A stretch of DNA of 64,000 bases from NCBI RefSeq assembly GCF_000002425.4, contig NC_037273.1, positions 12,949,129 to 13,013,128 of the forward strand, written 5' to 3'. The stretch is from Physcomitrium patens (Eukaryota; Streptophyta; Bryopsida; Funariales; Funariaceae). The position numbers were made by a program, and so were the translations under genes. Shown here one piece after another: positions 1 to 12,779 of the stretch; within the stretch, counting starts at the first letter, position 1; each line of letters opens with the position of its first letter. The notes under the pieces are model-generated. The model was not told where the DNA came from. It worked only from the letters and a program-made list of their open reading frames with translations, and ran no database searches.

Positions 1-1155
1 CCTTGGGCCCGTTACAGACGGGGGGTGGCTTCCGAAGCATGTGCTGTTCCAGATTATGTTATGAAGGTGAGTTAATCTCGTCTCTTTCCACCCATCACTA
101 CTTCGCTCAAGATTTTCTAGATGTTTCGTAATGGCTTCGTTAAGTGCAATGTCGAAGGTGGTTTCTGCTGGGGTTTTGAGATGTGTGTCCCATGTATTGA
201 TGTCGCTGCCATGTCGCAGATTCAGGAGAGTAATGAGGATTCGTGGAGGACACGAGCGTCAACCTTTGAATCTGTCAAAGCGGAGTTCGGCAGCTTTCAT
301 GCTTTCCATGGGACTTCTGCCGAAAATTTGCACAGTATACTTCGGTGTGGTAAGCCTCTCGCATCCTTCTGCATTAGTGTAGGCTCAACACGTTGTTGTG
401 ACATAACTATTTCTTTATGCCCCTCTTCCCGAAAATTATGGCATCATTAATCGTGGTTCTTATTGCAGTACACTTAGTATTTGAATAATCTCCGTGCTTT
501 GTGTTCTTACGGCCTTTTTTCTGCTGTTTGTGACCTGACAGGACTATTGAACATGAGTAATTCGCAACTTCAACGAAATGGATGTATATTCGGGGAGGGC
601 GTTTACCTTTCTACAGATCCTGGAGTTGCCCACAGCTTCTGCAAAGCAGGGACAGGCTGGACTCACTCTTTTTGTGGTTCGAGAGTCAGATATGTACTGG
701 TTTGTGAAGTTGCAGGGAAATACACATTTCGGTCAGATTCAACTGCGCTCAAGACCGGCTCTTTTGCTGTCCAAGATTATCCTTCTACGTGTAGGGAGGA
801 GAGCTCGACTTCGAACTCTGTACCAAACACTTATGTCGTCGTAAAGAACAGCGACCTCGTGAAAATTCGTTATATTTTTGTTTACACTGAACCTTCAAGA
901 GTGCAAATTACCTTGCGATCGTCTTCGTTTGGCCCATTAGGCATCTTGCCAGAGGTGTTAGGAACACACGGTGTTGCATCGGAAAGGTATGTGTCCAAGC
1001 TAGGATTTGTGGATATGTTGAAGAAAGTCGACTGGTGCAGGACATTCATTGTATTGTACATTGTTGTGCTGATCGGAGTGGGGCTCCTGAAGCATAACAC
1101 CGGCAGATACGGCCGAGGCTCATTTGTTCAGCGATTCTTCCCTGTCTACCAATGA
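1..1155 (+). CDS. PARP16: PARP16-like mono-ADP-ribosyltransferase, 3' part of gene (5' end outside window)
   Basis: The predicted exons are <1-66, 121-349 and 542-1155 (stop TGA). Introns are bounded by GTGAGT/TAG and GTAAGC/CAG, and the frame is continuous through all joints. Joined, they give a PARP catalytic domain: HGTSAENLHSIL holds the NAD-binding His, GEGVYLS the Tyr, and YVVVKNSDLVKIRYIFVY is the last strand. As in PARP16, the third triad position looks like Tyr rather than Glu, which fits mono- rather than poly-ADP-ribosylation. A hydrophobic segment near the C-terminus (about 1042-1089) followed by a short basic tail matches the ER tail-anchor of PARP16. The expected role is mono-ADP-ribosylation at the ER and nuclear envelope; that is family knowledge, not shown here. 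The exon at 1-66 has no homology I can name and is placed only by frame and donor site. The splice-aware product is more reliable than the uninterrupted frame, which reads through intron sequence. Confidence 0.85.
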
Positions 1156-2675
1156 CACACTGCCTGCCTGCCTGCCTCCCTGCCTGCTAGATACGAGAAA
1201 GTCGAAGCGTTTTTCCCAGATGCACCTCCCTGAGTGATCTGGAAGGAATTAGATGGATTCATTTACCGTCGTCTGAAACTATGAACCGATATACATATTT
1301 TTGCGCCCAGTTTTTAAGTCTGGAGCCCACTTGAGTAAATGACTTGAGAGTGGCATTTCCATGGCAGGTGCCTGGGTGTTTTGTCATCAGAACAAGGTGA
1401 TGTTCTTGTATGTGGGACAGACAACGTTGTATATAAAGCTTACTTGTCATTTTCCTCAGCTTCATGAGGTCTTGCCTTGAGGAATCATCGTGAGACGTCT
1501 ACATTTTGCTTGTATACACTTGAACATTTCCCAACATCTGGAATGAGCATCTAAACATTTAATGCACATGACAGATTGATGTAGTCTATTAGCTACTTCT
1601 ATCATGCTTACGGGTAAGTTCAATTGGACTTGTGGGTGCAATGCAAGATAACTAAGTTTCAACGAAGTCTCATCTGTTCCTACCATTGTTATCTTGCATT
1701 CCGAGTTTGTCTAACTTTACAATCAATTCTGACTTTCTGTTAACGATAGGATGCGACGTGAGTGGGATCTTACCAGGATCTCAACACTGTCCTCATCCGG
1801 GCATGTCGGTCTCAAAGGGATTCCAAGCTTATCCCCTGCTACTTAAAGCGACCTTACATTGTTGGTAGCATTAACTCAACTCTTGTCTGGTCTGACACTT
1901 TTCAGCTTAGGTTGAGCATTTATGGTACATGATTTCCAAGGAGAATAATCAACTCTTAAATAGTTTAGAATGTTTACAAACTTGCACTGGTTTTAATTTT
2001 TAAAAAAACTTCGTACGAATCACTCTTAGCTTGTCCGATTGAAAATTTTACAGTTGACTTTGGCATTTGGAAGTGGATCAACGTTCCCCATTGTCTTCGG
2101 AAGATGAAATCCTATAAAAAAGTGCTCGTGAGTGAATTTTGTCGTGTTTCAGTTATCGCCCTAAATTGTTGGACATTTTTTGTTCAACCAGATGATCATA
2201 ATATGATACGTGCACTACAATATTTTGTTTTGTTGCAGTCGTTTGTACATTGCTTGGTGCAGAACATTATGCTGGATCATGGAACTCAGTCGTTGATTGC
2301 AAAGAAATTTGAAAACTAAAAATGAAGGGTGATTGTTGAGTGAGACGGTGTGGGCCTCGACTGGCGAGTGAGGATGGAGTCCGCAAAATCCAATTAGGGA
2401 GACCTAGCGGAACAGTCCGCCGCACTCACGAGCCGCTTTGCACACACTGTGAAGGGAGCACTTGCTGCCCAATCTGCTGAGCAAAGAGTTCACATGATTC
2501 AATCGTTCGTTGCAGTGCAATAATTCTATTGCAAAGTACCTCCAAAGATACGCATCTTTTGAAATCAAGGAGGAACCAAAGGGTGGTGGGGTTAGGGCTG
2601 TGAGCCTGTGGCCGTGCAGATGATGTTTTTGTTTATTTTATTCTGACTTACGCGGTGTGTGTTCGTACGGGTATA
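1156..2675. other. 3' flank and intergenic sequence; no gene recognised
   Basis: This stretch starts with a short TGCC/CCTG-rich tract (about 1161-1187) just after the PARP16-like stop and is otherwise unique-looking. Short open frames exist at about 1462-1686 and 2104-2319, but none shows a domain or good splice context. From about 2330 the GC content rises. This part could be the 5' UTR of the LINE that follows, but I cannot place its start. Confidence 0.5.
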
Positions 2676-3876
2676 ATGAAGACCTATGCGGATCTCGTAA
2701 GAGGGGAGTGACGGACGGAGTCTAGACGGGTGCGACAGCTGGACCCAAGCGACGGATCCGTAGGCACAGAGGAGGCATTATCAAGCGTCCTCACACATCA
2801 TCCAAGCTCTAATGGGTCGCTCCACTCAATCAAGGCGCAACCTGGTGAGGATCTACATGAGGGGTACTTCCGCAGCTACGCAGGGTTCCTGCTGCGGGAG
2901 ACCAACCGCGTCGTGCAAGTGGATCAAGCCGTGGTTAAACAGGAAATAGATTTCCTCTCGAATTTTGTTGCCATTGCGTATTTTGTGGGAGGTAAGTCCC
3001 CCGACTTCCAACTTCGATAATGGTTCACTGTTGCAAGTACAAGTTCAGGGCTCTTTGACTTTTGGCCGCAACTTGGGCAAAGACTTTTTCTGAGTTAAAA
3101 CAAACAATACAGAAACCTAGAGGAATCTCTTATTGGCGTGTCGACACAAGGGCTTTGTATTTTCCAGAAATGAGCCTCAGGCTTCGACCCCTTCTCGGAG
3201 CATGGTTGCTCTGCTATGGGGCAGGCTTCCGGTATGAAAATTCCCACGTGGGTTACATTGAGACAAGTCGCAGATGAATTTCGAGGAATTTCCCAGCAAA
3301 TCGCGGAAGGGATAGGAGAGCTGCTGCCGGTGGATATAACGACGAAGGATATCGACGACCCCAGGTTCTGTTTAGCACTGAATTCTAGACTGGGGTGGGA
3401 GCCCTCAGTCACACTGTACAAAAAGAAAAACTGAAACTAATGTGACAATTCTAATAGATTACAACTATCTGCCCATCCGATGCCGTTACTGCCTCAACAC
3501 CCAGCATCGAGTCCGCGCCTGTCCCGCCCGTTTGGTGTCCAGAAAACTACGTTGGACCACCACGTGCTCACAGCTTCAACACACAAGCGGAAGGAAACCA
3601 GCCCGAGGGAGTGTAAAACCCTCATCAGCACCAGCCTCGCATAATGTGCGTGAACTCCAGCCGGCCACCCCAAGCCTACCAGATGATGATGGGTTTCAAG
3701 TTTACGTTCCAAAATATGGACGCAAAGGGTGCGCACGCCCTACCCAGAAGTCGAATTGGGACATAGGATCCATAGGGAACATATGTCACCCCCAGCTAGA
3801 CTCGCCAACGCAGTTTCGCAGCCCTTCAACTCAGCAGTCCCCAACGAACCAGAATGTTCAACTCCGAAAACCATAG
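2676..3876 (+). pseudogene. LINE (L1-like plant type) ORF1, decayed
   Basis: A start at 2676 (MKTYADLVRGE) is followed by a stop after 11 codons. The reading then continues over three frames with several frameshifts. Recognisable parts are the N-terminal segment at about 2730-3020, a segment containing IPTWVTLR and DPRFCLALNS (about 3237-3400), and a CCHC-like zinc knuckle CRYCLNTQHRVRACP (about 3481-3528) preceded by IDYNYLPIR. This order (nucleic-acid-binding N-terminal domain, then one CCHC knuckle) is that of ORF1 proteins of plant L1-type LINEs, which coat the element RNA. The rest, to 3876, is Pro/Ser-rich with no motif. It cannot encode a full protein as it stands. Confidence 0.75.
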
Positions 3877-4648
3877 ATCAACGCTTTCAGCCTAATAAAG
3901 CCACCACCCCTCGAGTACCTGTGGAGACCACCCCCGGCCTCATGGAAAATATGCAGTGGTCCCCGTACTAGATGTCGGGTCGGAAACGTACTTCCGAGCC
4001 CATATGCCTAGACTCCTCCTCAGCCTCGCACAAATCAGCAGCCTCTACTGAACTCATTGATCCACGCCCAGGACCGGAGCGTCAGGATCTGAACACACTA
4101 CCTCCAAAAATCGATAACCAAAGCGAACAGGCTTCCGGCGAGTCATGCTCCATAGCTTGCACTCATGAGCTCCATCAAAAGGAAAGGCACCTACACCGCG
4201 GTCAGTCTGCTGCGGTCAATCCTCCCGGACGACTGACCTGGGACCCTATTCAGGTTCACTAGGCTCTCCAACCAGCGCTTTCAACCACCCCTCGATCGTA
4301 ACCGAGCAACTGGGCGGTCCCACAACAAGGCGATACGTCCTGCTTATCAAGCGACAAACAAGTCCTTGTCACAGCCCTAGAACATGACTCACCCCTCAGG
4401 ACCTTGGTGGAACGCGACCCAGAAGGGTGCTGGTGACCCTAATCTGCCCCCCAACTAGCGGACAGCGGAGGAAGGCGTCGACTACAAGAACACTGCGCCA
4501 ACGCTGCACCTTATGCGAATGGAGTCTTTTGCTCCAGAAGGGAGATAGACTTTAGACGACCGTGCAACAGGGATGGGTCGAGGCCCGTCATCCAGATCTG
4601 CATCTCGCCCCAGCCCGCACTAGCCCTCACCCAATTCCTTCCTTGGTC
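3877..4648 (+). other. LINE ORF1 tail and inter-ORF region
   Basis: This GC-rich sequence lies between the zinc-knuckle part of ORF1 and the endonuclease part of ORF2. A frame at 3972-4262 is Ser/Pro/Glu-rich, like the variable tail of plant LINE ORF1 proteins. No conserved motif is visible, and I infer that it belongs to the same element from its position only. Confidence 0.45.
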
Positions 4649-5640
4649 ATGAAATTATGCCTCATTTCACATAACGCCCAAGGGTTTAACAACGCGGTCG
4701 CTACGCAGAAAGTTTGCAACTCCTTCTAGAATCACTTTCGACATATGGAGGTCCTATGCCTACAAGAACACAAACTTCGTGGGCGCAAGTTATCTGAACT
4801 CGGCCCCAAAATCTGGAGACACACCACATTCTTCAGCTGTGAAGCGTCCCCCGGCTACAACCAAGTAGACGGACAGGATGGCACGGGTGGAGGGAGGATC
4901 TGTATGTTCATCTCCCCCCGAATTCACCACCTGATTGTTAGCCATCGGATAGTGGGTGCCAACATGGCCCAGTGGGTGATCTTTCGCGGCTATCAAGGTG
5001 GGGATGTGGCGGTCCTCAACGTGTACACACCCCATACATCGCAAGAGCAAATCCTCCCATGGCAGGAATTGCTCCGACTTCAAGGGTGCTACTGGGTGGT
5101 ATGCAGTGATAGGATCATGGTGGAGGCTGCTAGAATCAAGTCTTCCACATGTGATAAATTGTTATCCGGCAGAGAAAAAGAAGAATTTCATCTGCTTAAG
5201 TCACATCTATAGATTTCAGACTCTTTTGACTACACCGGCCTCCTTTTTTCACCTGGGACAACCGGCGCAGCGACGGTTTGAAGATCATTGCCCGTCTAGA
5301 TAGTGTGTATTTATTCATGAACACATAAGGGACCCCAGGCCATATGGTGTCTAAGTACAAGATACTAGCGACTCCAACCTCTCGGACCACCTGCCCGTGA
5401 AATTCACCATTGAACTTCCAGTGGACCGCGAGACAGGAAGCCGCTACAAAATGAGCAGCAAGTACTTGGATGATCCACGCATCCACTGGTCGACTTTGAC
5501 AATATGTAGGATAATTACAAAATCTTATGTACTAGAAAAGGATTCCGAGTAGACTGGGTACAAGTTAGCCCGGCCAGGTAGTGGCAACTCTAAAGCACTA
5601 TGATAGGTTCTTAGTTTCCTTCCACTTTGTCGTTAAGGAT
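4649..5640 (+). pseudogene. LINE ORF2 remnant: apurinic-like endonuclease domain, reverse transcriptase missing
   Basis: An endonuclease/exonuclease/phosphatase domain reads from MKLCLISHNAQG (about 4649) through LCLQEHKL (the metal-binding Glu, about 4752) and VAVLNVYTPH (about 5010) to SDHLPV (the catalytic Asp-His pair, 5382-5399). At least one stop lies between the first two motifs, and a stop and frame changes lie between 5210 and 5380. In L1-type elements this domain nicks target DNA to prime reverse transcription. The homology fades by about 5640 and no reverse transcriptase follows. Because LINEs usually lose their 5' end, a copy keeping its 5' part and losing the 3' part suggests a later deletion or a broken insertion rather than ordinary truncation. 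Confidence 0.8.
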
Positions 5641-5689
5641 ATGAGCCGCCTGTATTTTACTCTTTAATGCAATTGAACAAAGTTCGATT

Positions 5690-7414
5690 TGTGCCAAAAA
5701 ATAAAATAAAAATAAAAATGAAGATTATTTATGTTATAATACAGTAAGACATTGTAATGGATATATAAGTAATGAAAACTTTAAAAGTGTTCAATTTACA
5801 TCACAGAATGCATACTTTTGGTAAGCTATTTAGATTGATAATTAACATCTAAATGATGGAGATTTTATTGTCAGCTGTTTGTTTTCTTACACAATTTTAA
5901 ACATGTAATTATAATAAATATGGAATGAAAAAAAAACACAGTTGTTGCTGCATCCATTTTGTATTGCTCTGCATTGCCATTAAAACATAAAATTGATTCA
6001 AAACATTATATTGTAAGCAGTTATTGATATATTGAGACTAAACCAAAGAAAATTCATTTAAAGGCAAGAAATCATAACAATTTAATTTCTTCCTTGAGTT
6101 AAGTGGGACATTTTTGCAATATAGATTGATAATTTAAAGGATTATTAATGTTGACGGAATTAGGTGAGAGGCCTTAACTTTTTAATGTTTTGATTGGTAA
6201 AAATTAAGAAGTCTTTTTAATAAAGCTTATATACAACTGATATAATTCTATAAGGTTTATACATAGCTAAATATATCTACATGAATACTATCATCATTCA
6301 ATATTATAACTTACAATGAAAGATTGTAACTTTGAATATTAGTACTTGCAAAGAAATTGGTCTATATTTTTACATCAATTCTTGTACTATTTTTTATGTA
6401 GTATGCTATATTATCTTTAAATGCCAATATGATTACCTCTAATTGATTAGAAATGCATAAAAAAAATCAGATATTTATCAAATTATAAGGTTGTAGAAGT
6501 GTCGTTATAATAAATAGAAACCATAGAAATATATAATTTTTTAATATAAAATAACCATGTCAAAATTGCATTAGACATTACTAAGTATCAAATTATGACA
6601 AGTTAGTTAATAGAATCTAAATTTTAAATATAAGAAAATTTTAAAACTTTTAGTTTTGAATATATATATTAAAATTATATAAAATGAAAGTTTAGTTTTA
6701 ATAAAAAAATAATTAAATATATAATAAAAATATTTTGTGGTGGTATTTGGTTGATGTTAGATTGTAGTGATATTATTATTATTATAAAAAAAAGAAGACA
6801 AACTTCAATAAAAAACTAATTATTTATAATGCTATATAGTATTATAAGAATATTACTATTCATGAAGCACTTATAAAAATATTTGATTTTGGAGCAAGAA
6901 TTGTTGCATTGTTTAAAAGTTAGATTATAATTAATTTATTTTAATAGAGAATTAATCAATAAGTTAGCCATTTGTAATAATTTGATGCTAAATTATAAAT
7001 AATATAAAAATAGCAGTAATTAATTTTATATTTTTTCTATTATTAATATTATATACATTATGTTGATATAGAGACTTATAAAAATTCCTAAGTGTTATCA
7101 TTGCAACAAATAATTTTATACTACAATTACCATTATTGTCTACAATTACATTGAATAGATTTTATTTATGCATGTAGGTTTTTTAGCTTCAATACATAAT
7201 ATTAAAGTATTTTTGAACTCTAAACTTTTATTTAATTATTCAAAATACTTTATTAGTATTATAGTTTTACTAAAAATTAGTAGTTTATATAGTCTTAAAT
7301 TACTGTTAAACTATACATGCATTCAAAACCTTTAGGTATAGATAATATTATTTTTGGTATACATCTATTGAATATATTAGAATTGATATTTTAAAAATAT
7401 TAATGTAATTAACA

Positions 7415-7446
<32 letters not shown>

Positions 7447-8150
7447 TTTGAAGGTTCAATCAAAATATGTAAAAGATAATATGTATGTTAGATATGAAAA
7501 GAAAATAATTTATATTTTGCACAAAATACTACTACGTGATTGTGATAATAAATCATAGAATGATAAAAATAATGTCATTACTAATGCATGTAACAAATGC
7601 AACTTAGATATAGTATAAATAATGTATTACAACAAGTTTATAAGGCAACAAAGCATAATTATTTTAAATATATGAAATTAAATTTATAATCTTGAATCTA
7701 AGAATTGATTATTATTTTAAACTTCTATTTTATAGAATATACATATTTTATATTTCAACAAAAGAATAGAGTATAATTTTATATTTAATGGATATTAAAC
7801 TATTGTATAATCTCCAAAAACGAAATATAATTTTGTCCAAAGTACTATGGTGAGTAGGAACAAAACCAAAATTCTTTCATTAAATATTACTATTACAATG
7901 ATCTTTTCTTATATTCAATAAAACATATCTTATAATATTTGTTTATGCCTTCTTGCTCTAATTAACTTCTTGTACAAAACTCTTCAATCCCATTCTATCC
8001 AACAATACTTCTTCCTCATCACTCCATTGGTATTGTTTGATAATACCAAATTGAAATTCCATAGCTCTTTCCTTTTTTACAATCTATTTATTTCTACATT
8101 TAGGCATTGTCTTAAAAAAGAAAAAAAATCAAAAGATTATATATTTAATT
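5690..8150. other. AT-rich sequence without recognisable genes
   Basis: There is an abrupt change to very AT-rich sequence with no meaningful open frame. It includes a run of about 31 T at 7411-7441. Some short words resemble the decayed retrotransposons further right, but I could not align any stretch. It is probably old, decayed repeat DNA; I see no regulatory or RNA-gene signal. Confidence 0.5.
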
Positions 8151-8399
8151 GTAACTGATTTGGTTATAACCATTATAATCATTATGGTTGTAATTGTTTT
8201 AGTTACAACCATTATCTTTCTATCTACTTTAGTAAACTCTCTTGTTACTATTTTTGGTAATTTTACAAAATCATGATGAAATAACTTAATACTTGCTACC
8301 TTCAATCTTTTGATTAATTTTTTTGATGGACAAATATATTTGAGTTGTCTTATATTTGTATTGAGGTAATAAAAATTTTATATTCTTTTGCTTTTATTA

Positions 8400-9075
8400 T
8401 ATTTTCTTCAGCTTTTGCTCTTTGTAAATCCATTTTACAAACTCAATGAATTCTATTTGTTATTATAGTTTGCATATTAAAAACTCAAGTCTCATTTTTA
8501 ATTCCATTTATATATTAAATAAGTAAAAGCACTTCAGTTCTATAAACTAAAGAAAAAGGTATATGTTTTTTTGAGACTTTGTATGCAATATGATATACCC
8601 AAAGTGTCAAAAAACATTTAGTATCTCAATTTCTTTGATTTGTATTAATTATTTTAGTTAACATAGCTTTAAGGATTATATTAGTTGTTTCACCTTATCT
8701 ATTTTCTTGAAGATAATAAATGGTGGACATCCAATGTTTATTTTATATATATATATATATTGTTAATAATTGAATTGTTTCATTAGTAAAATATACTCCT
8801 TGATCACATATCAATGGAACAACCATAATAAGTAATAATTTCTTCATATATGTTTTTTTCTATTAATTTAGTAATATTATCCTTATATGATCTTGCTTCC
8901 ATCTACTTAGTTGTATAATCAATTATAATTATAATATATTGATTCCTTATAAAACTAGTTGGTGGATCTATTGGTCCTATAAAATCAATTTTCCACCTTT
9001 GAAACACTTCTAGTGGTAATATAGGATGTAAAGGATTTTTGTGTTTATTTGGCTTAGTCATTATTCATTGGAAAA
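8400..9075 (-). pseudogene. pol: Element D integrase remnant
   Basis: The minus-strand reading gives RWKIDFIGPI and, shortly after, YIIIIIDYTTKWMEA (about 8895-9000). This is the first catalytic-Asp region of Gypsy integrases. Further on a VYRTEVLLLI block (near 8520-8560) corresponds to the conserved region before the integrase C-terminus. Several stops are present. RNase H sequence with FYVDYKVLFYSIN precedes it at about 9640-9690. Confidence 0.65.
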
Positions 9076-9097
9076 TATTACATTTTTTGCAATAATC

Positions 9098-9128
<31 letters not shown>

Positions 9129-10099
9129 TATATCATCTCAACATTGGCTATTAAAATAAAGCATTAAGAATTTTGTGTAAAATAATTGTTGTCAAAAAAC
9201 AATCTCCAGTAAGTCCTTCATGTGCTTTAATAATAATAGATTTTGTGATAGGCTTTGCTAAATTTTTTTTTCTATTCTATCTGAAAAAGTTTTTATTAAT
9301 TAATTTATTTTGTCGAGATAAAAGTATTGACTTCATATGACAACTTGTTGTCTAATATTAATTGAAGCAGTTGTTATAAGTCATCAATTCTTCAATAAGT
9401 CAATATTAGGTATTCTTCTATCCATAAAACATAATAGATGGTGGTCTTTTTCCAGATTAATTTAAACCATAAATATATTTGTGTCTAAAAAAGTATCTAC
9501 TACATCTGTGGATGCTTCTCTGATAGTTATTTTGGATAAGTGATTTGCCATGACATGTTGATGTCTTGGCTTGTAAACAATTTCGAAATCATATTCTTAT
9601 AACAATAACATCCATCTTACTACTCATCCTGAAACTATTGGTCTATTAATTGAATAAAATAATACTTTATAATCAACATAAAATATAAAATGATTTTCCA
9701 GAAAATAATGAAAGAAATTTAAATTAAATAAACCATTGACATTTTTTATTTTTTATTTTTTTTTTCTTCTTCCTATGGTACTATAATTTCTTTTAACTTG
9801 ATTTAGTAATAGACTTGCATAATAAATTGGTTAGTCTAACTATCTTGTATTATTTTGAACCAAAATACAACCAGTTGCTTCATTTGAAGCATCACAATGT
9901 ACATGATTTTTTTTTATCTTAATGTTGTCAATGTTATCTACATGATTAAAATTAGAGAAATTATTAATTTTCTTTTTAAAACTTCAAAAGCTTGTTGACA
10001 TTCTATGGTCAATATATACTTTATATTGGATTTTGTTAAGTTTGTCAATAGTTGTGATGTATTGGCAAAATTATTTACAAATCTTTGGTGATAAATAGT

Positions 10100-10760
10100 A
10101 GAATCTATAAATTCTCACATTTTTTTAAGATTCTTTAGTGGTTGTAAAGCAATGATAGCTTGCATCTTGGCTGGATCCATTAATAGTCCTTCTTTACAAA
10201 TAATATGATCCAATAATGTACCTGAAGTAATTGTAAAGGTACATTTTTTTGAGTTAAGGCTAATTCCATATTCTCAACACCTTCAAAGGCACTTTTGTAA
10301 ATGTACCAAATGTTTGACTTGAGTTCCACACAAGCTAAAATCACCAAATAAAACTTACTTGAAATCGTTCAAATACCATACAAAGGTATGCATAACTGTT
10401 CTTTGAAATGTAGCGGGTATATTTTTCAAACCAAAAGGCATTACTCAATAAGTAAATGGTCTCCACTCTATAATTAAACAAGTTTTAAGCTGATCTTTTA
10501 GAGCCATTGATAATTAATTATAACCATTGAATCCATCTAACATAGAATATAATTCATGACTGGCCACTATTTTAAGTATTGCATCAGTAAAAAATAATAG
10601 AAAAAGCTTTGTTTTTGTGACTCCATTAAGTTTTTTATAATTAATACAAATTCAAAGTTTGCTATTATTTTTAGGAATAATAAATATAAAAGATAACCAT
10701 TTTTTTTGATCTACAGGATAAATAAATCCTGTCTTGAATAATTTATCATTTTAAAAAAAA
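10100..10760 (-). pseudogene. pol: Element D reverse transcriptase remnant
   Basis: On the minus strand VMPFGLKNIPATFQ (about 10,398-10,440) is the conserved Gypsy reverse-transcriptase block. It is followed by EYGISLNSKKCTF and by MDPAKMQAI further downstream (about 10,150-10,290). The catalytic block between them is damaged (YLND in place of an xxDD box) and followed by a stop. The flanking protease and connector sequence continues to about 11,900 in broken frames. Confidence 0.7.
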
Positions 10761-11164
10761 ACTTTAGCACCATATATTAGATTCATTTGATATCTTTATC
10801 ATTTAATTGATTGAGCATTTTAGTCAAATTCAATTATATGTTCACAAATATGAGCAAGAATTCCTTTTAAATCTTCATAATTCCATATAAAACTATATCT
10901 GTATATTTTTTATAATCTTATCAATTCTTCCTTACAACCCTCATCATTTTGTTTTCCTATTTTCATTGTTTTTGGTTGAGCTTCAGTCTCTAAATTCTCT
11001 TCATATATTTGGTCTTTTTCATTGATTGTCCAACTTGTGATAGATTTCTCATTAATTCCTAATGTAGCTAGAGTTGTATCAAATTCTTTGGCTTCCATCC
11101 TTGATTTATAGAAATGATCAAGTTATTTTATTAATTTTGCGACTGATTCAATTGAAATATAAGG

Positions 11165-11196
<32 letters not shown>

Positions 11197-12779
11197 TGTA
11201 TCATTTTTTGATATTATTTCTATTATATTACAATCATAACTAAACCTTTTTTTTAACCTCAATAATTCAATGTTAGCTATAGGATGTAATGAAGGTATAG
11301 CTTAATAAATAATTTGTTCTTCTTTATCAATTAAACCTCTTTCAATCATAATATTCTAAGTGTGTAAGGCATTTTTGATGGTGAAAGTCCTAAAAAATTT
11401 AAGGTACTTATTTTCTTTTCTTTGTTTTTACAAAAAATGGTTAGAATATTCCTAGCTCAATCTTGTTTAGTTTTTGCTTGTTTAAGTCATGGTCAACCAA
11501 ATAACATAGAATAGTTTATTTTATTTATTTAATTAATTTATTTTTAATTTCTAAAACTATTATTGTAATATTACAAATAAATTATCCTACTTATATTTAT
11601 AAATCTTTGATAATTCCTATTGGATTCATTTTTTGTCCATTAAACATTTTTATTATAAAAGTTGCTAGTTCAAGCCTATTATAATCCAGATTTTTGTATA
11701 ATTCACTTGTGATAATATTTAATTTCAAACCTCTATCTAATAATACATCTTATATAATTTGATGTTTAATTTTAATAATTATTATAGGCATTTTTGTATC
11801 ATAATTTTGACTTACAACATAATCTTCTGATACATTTGATTTAAAATTACTCTTAAAAAGAAATGCTTCTATAATCTACTTCTTGCAATATGGAATTAAT
11901 TCCAATAATTATCTTATTGATATATTTTCTATTGTCTATTGAAATATATTTTTAATTATTTTTTTGATTTTTTAATTTTTTGATTTTGATTTTGATTTTT
12001 TTTGTTTCCCCTCTTCTTTTAATATTCTTACTTGCAAATCTTTCTTCAATATTTTTAGGTAAATCTCCTTTTAAAATTGGAATTTCTCTAAAATCCTTTT
12101 ATAATTATTATACTTCTTTAGTTTCATTTTTTTGTATTCTTCTTTCACTAGCCCATTCTTGAGATGCTTTTTCTTATAATTTATCTAAGTTTATAAACAC
12201 AAGTTGGTTCCTACTTTCATCTTCTTCATCTTTGTTACTACAAATATTACTTGTTGTTTCATTCTTAGTTTTTTTTGTTTTTTTGTTTTTTTTTTTTTTG
12301 AGCTCAAGTCATTACTCAAACTTTTGGAATTATTACATTTGTAGCTATAACAGGTTGTCCATGTATTTATGCCTCTCTAATTTCTATTTGGTATTTCAGC
12401 CATAGTATATAATCCACTTTTATATATCCATTTTGATGGGAACAATAGTACTCAAGATTATTCTCTTATGCTTGATTTACATAATCTTTTCTTAGTGAAT
12501 TTGCATTCTTTTTTCATTCATATCTTTCTTCATATCTTGGTTGTAATCTATCTTCATAATAGTGGGATCTATATTCTTCTTTATAAAGATATCTTTCTTC
12601 CACTCTATAAGTGTTATTTCTCATAGTATCTTCTCTCTTATAATATTGTTGATTTGAAGGTCCCTGACTTCTATCTTGGTTTATGGATAAATTTCTTTTC
12701 GTAGATTTTTTTCTTTTTATATTATTTAATTGTAATTATACTTGATGAATTGCTAAACTTCTATCTTTATAATATTGAT

